64,000 nt of DNA from Kluyveromyces lactis (taxonomy: Eukaryota > Ascomycota > Saccharomycetes > Saccharomycetales > Saccharomycetaceae), in NCBI RefSeq assembly GCF_000002515.2, contig NC_006042.1:186001-250000 (forward strand). The letters run 5' to 3'. Positions 56,962 through 64,000 of this stretch are shown here, in pieces. Each line of letters starts with the position of its first letter. Position 1 is the stretch's first letter. Below the pieces are notes generated by a model that searched no databases, was not told the DNA's origin, and worked only from the letters and a program-made list of their open reading frames with translations. The position numbers and the translations under genes were made by a program.

Positions 56962-59301
56962 ATGCTGGAGAAAACAGATCCTTTCTATTATAAGAGGGTG
57001 AAGTTCTGTCTGTGTGATCACTGTACTGAAGGTTCAGAGGAATTGCAGAGATACAAGAGTAATTATAGCTCTGACAGTCGAAGTTCTGTTGATTCGTTAC
57101 TGAACGGAGCCGGCGAAAAGTTGGTTCCAACGGTTTCTTGGGACACAGTACCTATCGAGGGTGTATCTAACGAGGAATCAGGGTACGACAGCGATCCTCA
57201 TAATTTGGATTACGCTCTGGATCGATTTTACGATAGTGATGATTCACATGACGATATACGCCATGGCCGGGGATCATCAAGGACTCACTTGGGAATCACC
57301 CCAACCCTTACAGACAGAGTACGTGGATCCTCGCCTATGAGACCGAGGCAAAACAATGATTTCACATTTCAGCTTGATGTTGGAGGCAGTAGCAATAATC
57401 CAAAGATTTTCTTTGGCCCTAACGGGGAAATCAGAAGAAGGGACTACCCCAGCAGACCTGTTTTATTTAATAACGCGTTGATCAGGACACAGTACCATAA
57501 GGATTGGAAGCATGAGTGGAGACAGCGAGTAGAAAAAATGGAGGAGAGAAAAGAGACCGGCGTCAGTACGTACTTCAAATTTCCTGAGATTCTATTTCCG
57601 AAAGTGAAAGTCGATTTAACAGATGCCCCTTTGGTCAACGACAATGGGGAAATGATACAAAAGGAAAGAAGGGCTAGCATCAAAAGACATTTGAAAGTTG
57701 TTCGAACCCCTGTTGGATTGGTAAAGACGCCAAGAACTATCCTTGTGCATATAAGTGGTAGAGAACATACATGGGTTGCACTAGATTGGGCTATGGCCGA
57801 ATTGGCTGAGGACATTGATTATATAGTTATTATTGCAAATATTCCCAGAAGAGATTGGTCGACTAGAAGTGGTTCTTATACGAGATCGAGGTCAGCATCG
57901 AGATCTCGCTCTCGTTCTAGATCTAGGATGAGATCTGTCTCTCGGACTCGGGAATTCGGTACCGATGATGATCAACCTGATGCTACTTGGTGTGACGGTT
58001 GCACGGTTGGGGAAGTAAATGACTTGCTTCAGCGGCTCATCGAATATTCTACTTTGATCATGGGTGGTAAGAAGCTCAAAATAACAGTTGAAATTGTGAT
58101 CGGTTCGACTTCGCAAATATTGATTGATTCATTAAATGCGTACGCTCCAGATTTTTTTGTCATCGGCAGTTCTATTGATAAATATGGCTCGGGATCAGTT
58201 GTTGTGCATAAGTCAAGACATTTGGCTCCGGTGCTGATGCAGTATTTCCCTATTCCCGTTTTTTTTGTGGCTGCAAGGAGGATGGGATGGTTCGAAAAGA
58301 AGTTGCAGCGAGATATTCTATTCAAACAACGAGTCTTACCGTCAGATAAGGACACTGATCTGGATGTCTCATCATTCAGTGTTTCCACAACGGAAACTGA
58401 TGACACTGAAAACGAAGACACCGATGATGATGATGATGTGGAGACAACATCAAATTTGTCTTTAGGCAACAGAGAAAAAACTGTAAAGCAAATTCAAAAG
58501 CTAAGACACAATTACCGTTGTCTTGTTGACAAAAAGCTTAAATTATTGGATGAAGATACGGGACTTCCAACACCTGAACAATATTATGGGAAAATGGATT
58601 CTATCATTAATGCTACTTTGAACTTCAACAAAGAGCTCGAAACCTGGGGTGACTCTGCCGATATGGCTGAGATCAAAAGAAGTATAACAGGTGGTGTACG
58701 GCCCAGAGTCATGAAGAAGAAATCTATGCTTGATTTCTCGGATCTTCCTCCCAAGAGAAAATCAAAAATTCCAACTGAACATGAGAACTCAAAGGAAACA
58801 ATGGACTTCAATCAAAATACTTTCAAGAATAAAAAATTACCCAAAGTTGTGTTAAGCTCACCTCCTCCATCCCGACCAGTATCCCCACTCGCTAACAATG
58901 GAGAGGGAGGTATCAAGTTTGCTAACTCAGTGAAATCAAAGGATGGAAAGGGAGCTATTCAGCGCATCAAGTCTTATGATCCATATTCGCAGAATTCTGA
59001 TCCATTTGATAGAGAAGATTCTGCGCTATCATTGAGCGTGGTAAGATCTCATCAACCCAAGTCGGATTCAACTTCGTTGAGGAAAGTATTGAGTACAACT
59101 TCTCTAGATAAGAAAGAGTCGAAAAAAGGTAGACTTCTTTCATTTTTATTTGGGGGAGGCTCCAATAACAACATTGGTTCTAATAGCTCAAATTCAAGTC
59201 CAGTGGTCAGCGAAAGCAACTCAAGGAGAGGTAGTATTGCCAGTCAATCTTCAAGTGATTCGACTAAAAAAAGGAGAAGCATATTTGGTTTAAAAAAATA
59301 G
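56962..59301 (+). CDS. Universal stress protein (UspA-like) domain protein with RS-rich insertion
   Basis: The 779-aa protein has a Cys-pair near its start (FCLCDHC), a conserved fungal segment FLFGPNGEI-like (KIFFGPNGEIRRRDYPSRP), and a Usp-type alpha/beta domain at ~258-437: TPRTILVHISGREHTWVALD, LKITVEIVIGSTSQILIDS, and the nucleotide-binding-like APDFFVIGSSIDKYGSGSVV. An Arg-Ser repeat block (about 57878-57945) is inserted inside the domain. The C-terminal ~340 residues are disordered, with acidic (TEDTDDDDDVE) and Ser-rich basic stretches and a closing KKRRSIFGLKK. Usp proteins bind ATP or act in stress signalling; the role here is unknown. S. pombe has long Usp-domain proteins of this sort; I recall none in S. 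cerevisiae. Confidence 0.78.
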   Translation: MLEKTDPFYYKRVKFCLCDHCTEGSEELQRYKSNYSSDSRSSVDSLLNGAGEKLVPTVSWDTVPIEGVSNEESGYDSDPHNLDYALDRFYDSDDSHDDIRHGRGSSRTHLGITPTLTDRVRGSSPMRPRQNNDFTFQLDVGGSSNNPKIFFGPNGEIRRRDYPSRPVLFNNALIRTQYHKDWKHEWRQRVEKMEERKETGVSTYFKFPEILFPKVKVDLTDAPLVNDNGEMIQKERRASIKRHLKVVRTPVGLVKTPRTILVHISGREHTWVALDWAMAELAEDIDYIVIIANIPRRDWSTRSGSYTRSRSASRSRSRSRSRMRSVSRTREFGTDDDQPDATWCDGCTVGEVNDLLQRLIEYSTLIMGGKKLKITVEIVIGSTSQILIDSLNAYAPDFFVIGSSIDKYGSGSVVVHKSRHLAPVLMQYFPIPVFFVAARRMGWFEKKLQRDILFKQRVLPSDKDTDLDVSSFSVSTTETDDTENEDTDDDDDVETTSNLSLGNREKTVKQIQKLRHNYRCLVDKKLKLLDEDTGLPTPEQYYGKMDSIINATLNFNKELETWGDSADMAEIKRSITGGVRPRVMKKKSMLDFSDLPPKRKSKIPTEHENSKETMDFNQNTFKNKKLPKVVLSSPPPSRPVSPLANNGEGGIKFANSVKSKDGKGAIQRIKSYDPYSQNSDPFDREDSALSLSVVRSHQPKSDSTSLRKVLSTTSLDKKESKKGRLLSFLFGGGSNNNIGSNSSNSSPVVSESNSRRGSIASQSSSDSTKKRRSIFGLKK

Positions 59302-59782
59302 CTCCCAAATTGAATTACTAAAACCCTTTAACAGCTAGACTGTTATTCTAACTCATTCTATTTTTCATTTAGTTCTTAGAGGATAATCATGTATATAAAG
59401 TAATCGAAATTGCCCGTTAGGCCTACTATTAACTGCCAGTTACACAATTTAATTTTAATGTCACATTTAAGACTTGAAGTTAGCTTGCAAACGAAAATTA
59501 TAAGACAGGAACTGCAACTTCGTCAGATTTTGTATCGTTCGAGAGTTCCAGAGCGACAATTTAAAACGATACAGCCTATATTAATCTGATCCTATGCTGA
59601 TATTTACGTATCCAGCCAAAATTATTTTGGTGACGTTTGAACTGAAGATAGGCCACTGGTGTTTGTCATTTAACATCCCTGTTTTAACGTGTTTTCACAT
59701 AATATGATTTAAAAGAAAATGAAAACGCGAAACAAGTAGTCGTCATCGGAAGCAATGAGAAGCAAGAAACCACAAGCTCAAA
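59302..59782. promoter_or_regulatory. MSH2 upstream region with MCB/SCB-like site
   Basis: AAACGCGAAAC at ~59724-59734 (ACGCGA core at 59725-59730, CGCGAAA at 59726-59732) lies ~50 bp before the MSH2 ATG. MBF/SBF-type elements of this form drive G1/S expression of replication and repair genes in yeasts. Nothing else was recognised in the 481-bp gap. Confidence 0.55.
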
Positions 59783-62653
59783 ATGTCATCAAGACCTGAT
59801 CTAAAGTTTTCTGATATTGCAGAGGAGCGAGGATTCTACAAGAGGTTTTTACAACTTCCTCAAAGGAGTCAGAATACTATTAGATTAGTTGACAAATCCG
59901 ATTATTACATTGTGGTTGGTGATGATGCGTTATTTGTGGCAGATCAAGTATACCATACATCATCAGTATTGAAAGATTGCAAGATCGATCCTAGCACACT
60001 TCGCCAATTTGATTTACAGGAACCATTGAAATATGTGACCATGTCTATTCAAATAGTGGGCAATCTTTTGAAGACATCACTATTGGAACTAGGCAAAAAG
60101 ATCGAAATCTACGATAGAAACTGGAAACTTTTGAAAACAGCTTCACCAGGTAACCTCGAACAAGTAGATGATTTAATAGTAGGGTCAGTGGAAACGAACA
60201 TCGTTTTAGCAAGTTTGAAATTAAATTTTAATGGTACTGCTGCATCAAATTATTGCACAATTGGTGTTTCATTTGTTGACAACACGAACTACAGAATTGG
60301 GTTATTTGATCTACTAGACAACGAGGTTTTCTCTAACTTAGAAAGTTGTTTAATTCAACTTGGTATAAAGGAATGTCTAATTCCAGATTTGCGTGATAAT
60401 CCTAGTATGGCAAATGATTTAAAGAAGATATTGAGCGTCATTGATCGCTGTTCTTGTGTCGCATCCTTTGTTAAGCCTAGCGACTTTAACGGAAAAGACG
60501 TTGAAGCCGATTTAGCAAAGCTTTGCGGTGATGAATTATCCTTATCAGTGTCAAAGTTTTCTGCAAACTGTCTAGGTGCATGTAGTGTCTTATTGAACTA
60601 CCTAAACATAATGAATAACGAGGCCAACGTTGGAAACTTTGAAGTTGTGGATCACTCTCTTTCGCAATTTGTAAAGTTAGATGCTTCTGCAATCAAAGCA
60701 CTAAATGTGTTCCCCACAGGCTCACAGGGTAATACTGCTCTTTTAAGCGTCGGCTCTCCTCAAAAATGTTCAAGTCTTTTCCAGTTGTTGAATAGATGTA
60801 AAACTAATTCCGGCGTAAGGTTGTTGAACGAGTGGCTGAAGCAACCCTTGACCGACATCGACCAGATTACCAAAAGGCATGATCTAGTTGAATTTTTCAT
60901 GGATCAGTTAGAATTAAGATCTTCTCTACAAGAAGAATGCTTACCTAGTGTTCCAGATATCCGCAGACTAACAAAGAAACTTCAAAAAAATGGGAACTTA
61001 GAAGATGTTCTCAAGATTTATCAGTTTGCACAAATGGTTCCAGTTATTTCAGATCTGTTGAAACAGAAGACCGAAGAGGTTGATTCTAATGATTTAATGA
61101 TACTCGTGAAAGAGGTTTTACTCGATCCAATGTTAGAAAATGCAAATCCTCTTGAGAAATTGAAAGAGTTGGTAGAGACCACTGTTGATCTAGAAGCTTA
61201 CGAGGAAACAAATGAATTCATGATCAAAGTCGAATTTAATGAACAATTATCTATCATTAGAACTCATCTTGATGAATTAAAAGATGCTATAAGAACAATA
61301 CACTTAGACACTGCTGATGATTTGGGCTTCGATCCAGAAAAGAAATTGAAACTAGAAAACCACCATTTACATGGATGGTGTATGCGATTAACACGTAATG
61401 ATGCAAAGGCCCTACGTCAACATAAGAAATACATTGAGTTGTCCACTGTAAAGGCTGGTATATTCTTTTCAACAAAAGAACTAAAAAATATTGCCGAAGA
61501 GACCTCAGAACTACAAAAAAAATATGAACAACAGCAAGCATCGTTAGTCAAAGAAATTGTTTCGATTACTCTAAGCTATACACCGGTTTTAGAGAAGCTT
61601 TCTGTTGTAACTGCTCAACTAGACATTCTTTGTTCATTCGCGCAAGTATCTTCATATGCGCCAATTCCCTATGTTCGTCCGAAGATGTATCCATTGAACG
61701 ATCAAAACAGAACAACAGAACTTATAGCATCTCGCCATCCCATTGTAGAGATGCAAGACGATGTTACCTTCATTTCAAATGATGTAAAATTAGTACAGGG
61801 TGATTCTGAATTCATAGTCATTACTGGTCCTAATATGGGTGGTAAATCCACTTACATCAGGCAGATTGGTGTAATATGTCTAATGGCTCAAATTGGATGC
61901 TTTGTTCCATGCGACGAGGCAAAAATTGCTGCTGTTGATGCCATACTATGCCGTGTTGGAGCTGGTGATTCTCAATTGAAGGGTGTCTCCACCTTCATGA
62001 TGGAAATGTTAGAAACAGCGTCAATATTGAAGAATGCCACTCACAACTCACTAGTTATCGTTGATGAATTAGGACGTGGTACAAGCACATATGATGGTTT
62101 TGGACTAGCATGGTCTATTTCCGAACACATTGCCACCAACATCAATTGTTTCACATTGTTTGCTACACATTTCCATGAACTCACGACGTTGGCTGACAAG
62201 CTAGACAATGTTTCTAACATGCACGTCGTTGCTCATATCGAGGATAATGGATCTCATAATTCTGATGATATAACGCTACTATACAAAGTCGAGGCTGGTA
62301 GTTCAGACCAGTCCTTCGGTATACATGTCGCCGAAGTGGTCCAATTCCCAAGCAAAATTGTTAATATGGCCAAACGTAAGGCTGCCGAATTAGAAGATTT
62401 GAAGAAAGATAATGATTCTCTCAAAAAGGCAAAGCTTTCACCTGAGGATATAGTGCTGGGAACAGAATCACTCAAGAAGTCGTTAAAAGTCTGGTGCAAA
62501 GAGTTGAAAAAGAATAACCTTATTGATAGGCTAGATGACCCGTCCGTACAAGAAGAATGTGTCGATAAATTAAAACAGCAAATTGACAATTTGGCACGAG
62601 AAGAAGATACGACATCTCTGTTTGTAGATTGGGTTCGTGACACACTATTATGA
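59783..62653 (+). CDS. MSH2: DNA mismatch-repair protein Msh2 (MutS family)
   Basis: The 956-aa protein (S. cerevisiae ~964) has the MutS domain order: mismatch-binding domain I (residues ~20-130; Msh2 lacks the Phe-x-Glu motif), connector, lever/clamp, and the ATPase domain at ~640-870. Walker A is TGPNMGGKSTYIRQ, the signature loop VSTFMMEMLETASIL, Walker B and D-loop VIVDELGRGTSTYDGFG, and the switch His motif FATHFHELT. Msh2 pairs with Msh3 or Msh6 to recognise mismatches and loops in the nucleus. An MCB/SCB-like site lies close upstream. In S. cerevisiae MSH2 is YOL090W; ARA1 next door is from the sister region (YBR149W). Confidence 0.98.
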   Translation: MSSRPDLKFSDIAEERGFYKRFLQLPQRSQNTIRLVDKSDYYIVVGDDALFVADQVYHTSSVLKDCKIDPSTLRQFDLQEPLKYVTMSIQIVGNLLKTSLLELGKKIEIYDRNWKLLKTASPGNLEQVDDLIVGSVETNIVLASLKLNFNGTAASNYCTIGVSFVDNTNYRIGLFDLLDNEVFSNLESCLIQLGIKECLIPDLRDNPSMANDLKKILSVIDRCSCVASFVKPSDFNGKDVEADLAKLCGDELSLSVSKFSANCLGACSVLLNYLNIMNNEANVGNFEVVDHSLSQFVKLDASAIKALNVFPTGSQGNTALLSVGSPQKCSSLFQLLNRCKTNSGVRLLNEWLKQPLTDIDQITKRHDLVEFFMDQLELRSSLQEECLPSVPDIRRLTKKLQKNGNLEDVLKIYQFAQMVPVISDLLKQKTEEVDSNDLMILVKEVLLDPMLENANPLEKLKELVETTVDLEAYEETNEFMIKVEFNEQLSIIRTHLDELKDAIRTIHLDTADDLGFDPEKKLKLENHHLHGWCMRLTRNDAKALRQHKKYIELSTVKAGIFFSTKELKNIAEETSELQKKYEQQQASLVKEIVSITLSYTPVLEKLSVVTAQLDILCSFAQVSSYAPIPYVRPKMYPLNDQNRTTELIASRHPIVEMQDDVTFISNDVKLVQGDSEFIVITGPNMGGKSTYIRQIGVICLMAQIGCFVPCDEAKIAAVDAILCRVGAGDSQLKGVSTFMMEMLETASILKNATHNSLVIVDELGRGTSTYDGFGLAWSISEHIATNINCFTLFATHFHELTTLADKLDNVSNMHVVAHIEDNGSHNSDDITLLYKVEAGSSDQSFGIHVAEVVQFPSKIVNMAKRKAAELEDLKKDNDSLKKAKLSPEDIVLGTESLKKSLKVWCKELKKNNLIDRLDDPSVQEECVDKLKQQIDNLAREEDTTSLFVDWVRDTLL

Positions 62654-63239
62654 TGGCCTGTTTGTAACACTTATTAGTAAGTACAGACAATTAAATAGCA
62701 ACCAAAAGTACTTTTTGCCGTGATCGTGTCTGCGTCTGGAAGTTGTGTTATAATTAGGGGTTTTAAAGGGAGCAGCAGCACACACGAGCTATTAAGGTGT
62801 TTTTGAGATATGCGCCGCAGCGGATATCGTTACCAGATACTTAACCGCACGCCCTCCGCTCAATGTCCCAGTTTCCCTCTTTTTCATTTTTTTGGTTGTA
62901 CTTTCAGTGTTTGCTGAGAGCAATGAAATATCGGTATTATATAATAAATCATCAGTATGTTAGCAAAGGACATTGGTAAAATACCGGTATACAATATTGT
63001 TCGTAACGGAGAAACAAAAAATATTTGCAATACTCAATTCTGCGGGTGTTAAATATTGCAGATAGTGGAAGATAAATCAGCCAACGCACCAAGCAGAACT
63101 TTGAATGTATAAATATCTGCTATTACGGGCGGTGTTGTCCTTTCCATTTTCCTGATGCTGCCCAATTACCCATCTTCTTGGTCATTGAATAGATATAAGT
63201 AACATCTAAAATCTAACCGTCAAATCAGGCTCATCAACA
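62654..63239. promoter_or_regulatory. ARA1 promoter region
   Basis: A 586-bp gap with an AGGGG stress-element core at 62756-62760, GC-rich TGCGCCGCAGCGGATATCG at about 62812-62830, and a TATA box TATAAATA at 63108-63115, about 125 bp upstream of the ATG. This combination is typical of a regulated, stress-responsive gene. Confidence 0.5.
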
Positions 63240-64000
63240 ATGTTACATCCACTATCCACTGAAATTTACTTTACCTTCAACAATGGAAACAAGGTCCCTG
63301 CTTTTGGACTAGGTACTGCAGCTCAACATGAGAGGGTTGCGGAAACCAAACAAGCAGTCAAAGCAGCAATCAAAGCAGGTTACAGGCACATTGACACTGC
63401 ATGGGCATATGGTGTTGAAGAATACGTTGGTGAGGCTTTACAAGAGCTATTCGAGGAACGTGTCGTTAAAAGAGAAGATTTGCACATTACCAGCAAAGTT
63501 TGGCATACTATGTGGAATGACGTTGATAAGTCCTTGAACGAATCACTCGCAAGATTGAAGGTAGATTATGTTGACTTATTTCTACAACATTGGCCATTAT
63601 GCACGCAAAAGGTGCCAGATCCGCATGGTGTTGATAAAATAGCTAAGGAACCTGTTGATGATCAAGGCAATCCCCTATACGATGAAAAGGGTGATTGGAT
63701 TGAAACTTACAAGCAGATCGAGAAGATTTACTTGGATAAGAATGATAAAAGAGTGCGTGCCATTGGTGTAAGTAACTTCCCAATTGAATACTTGAAGAGG
63801 GTCTTGAAGGAGTGTAGAACAGTTCCCGCATGCAATCAAGTTGAACTACACCCTCACCTTCCTCAACGTGAACTATGTGAGTTCTGTAGTGAACACAAAA
63901 TCTTAGTGACTGCCTATTCACCATTGGGAGGGAATGGTGCTCCTTTACTAGAACTTCCAATCCTAAAGGGGTTATGTGAGAAGTACAATGCCTCTCCTAA
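63240..64000 (+). CDS. ARA1: NADP-dependent D-arabinose dehydrogenase / aldo-keto reductase Ara1 (5' part)
   Basis: The frame opens at ATG 63240 and runs off the window after 253 codons. The protein is an aldo-keto reductase: [20 protein letters not shown], the AKR signature [20 protein letters not shown] with catalytic Asp and Tyr, the strand [17 protein letters not shown] with the catalytic-tetrad His, and the second signature [15 protein letters not shown], then [18 protein letters not shown]. It matches S. cerevisiae Ara1 (~344 aa) from the internal MLHP on, without its ~14-residue N-terminal addition. Ara1 oxidises D-arabinose and related sugars with NADP+ and reduces dicarbonyls. The cytosol is the likely site. 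Confidence 0.93.
   Translation, partial: MLHPLSTEIYFTFNNGNKVPAFGLGTAAQHERVAETKQAVKAAIKAGYRHIDTAWAYGVEEYVGEALQELFEERVVKREDLHITSKVWHTMWNDVDKSLNESLARLKVDYVDLFLQHWPLCTQKVPDPHGVDKIAKEPVDDQGNPLYDEKGDWIETYKQIEKIYLDKNDKRVRAIGVSNFPIEYLKRVLKECRTVPACNQVELHPHLPQRELCEFCSEHKILVTAYSPLGGNGAPLLELPILKGLCEKYNASP

Overview
The window is nuclear DNA of a budding yeast of the family Saccharomycetaceae that did not go through the whole-genome duplication, most likely a Kluyveromyces (K. lactis or a close relative). The evidence is gene order. Genes that Saccharomyces cerevisiae splits between two sister regions are interleaved here in single file: RPA43 and KRE5-ALA1-MRS2-VMA4-MIP1-SCD5 (S. cerevisiae YOR340C to YOR329C) are shuffled with MTW1, POP5, PRP45 and GIP4 (YAL034W-A to YAL031C); a YBR257W-YBR262C block is interleaved with AIM22 and probably RTT101 (YJL046W, YJL047C); MSH2 (YOL090W) sits beside ARA1 (YBR149W). 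Genes are compact, nearly intronless and on both strands. No tRNA, rRNA, CRISPR or viral element was seen. The species assignment is an inference.

Layout. 1-2.3 kb: end of MRPL27, then SSH1 with a spliced 10-nt first exon. 2.8-14.4 kb: MIC12, TAE1, RGD1, two adjacent cullin-like genes, SHG1, POP4, AIM22. 14.5-22.2 kb: a PTR3-like nutrient-sensor gene, an unrecognised secretory-pathway membrane protein, and a zinc-cluster regulator with a 1.4-kb upstream region. 22.9-51.8 kb: the long conserved housekeeping block (RPA43, MTW1, a SWIRM gene, a CHA4-type regulator, KRE5, ALA1, POP5, PRP45, GIP4, MRS2, VMA4, MIP1, SCD5). 52.1-59.3 kb: an accessory stretch with a decayed hAT DNA transposon (17-bp terminal inverted repeats, broken transposase), a DUF2470 membrane protein, an Arl8-type GTPase and a universal-stress-domain protein, none of which I can match to a S. 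cerevisiae gene at this locus. 59.8-64 kb: MSH2 and the start of ARA1.

Shared themes. Mitochondrial functions are frequent (MRPL27, MIC12, AIM22, MRS2, MIP1 and probably a second isoform of ALA1). RNA and ribosome biogenesis genes (RPA43, POP4, TAE1) and the SWIRM gene have GATGAG-type PAC elements upstream. CACGTG (Cbf1-type) sites are concentrated between genes, and in three places two sites form a perfect 12-bp inverted repeat. The observations I would check first are the hAT fossil, the non-AUG mitochondrial leader of ALA1, the Arl8-like GTPase with a large insertion, the tiny first exon of SSH1, the twin cullins and the paired CACGTG repeats.
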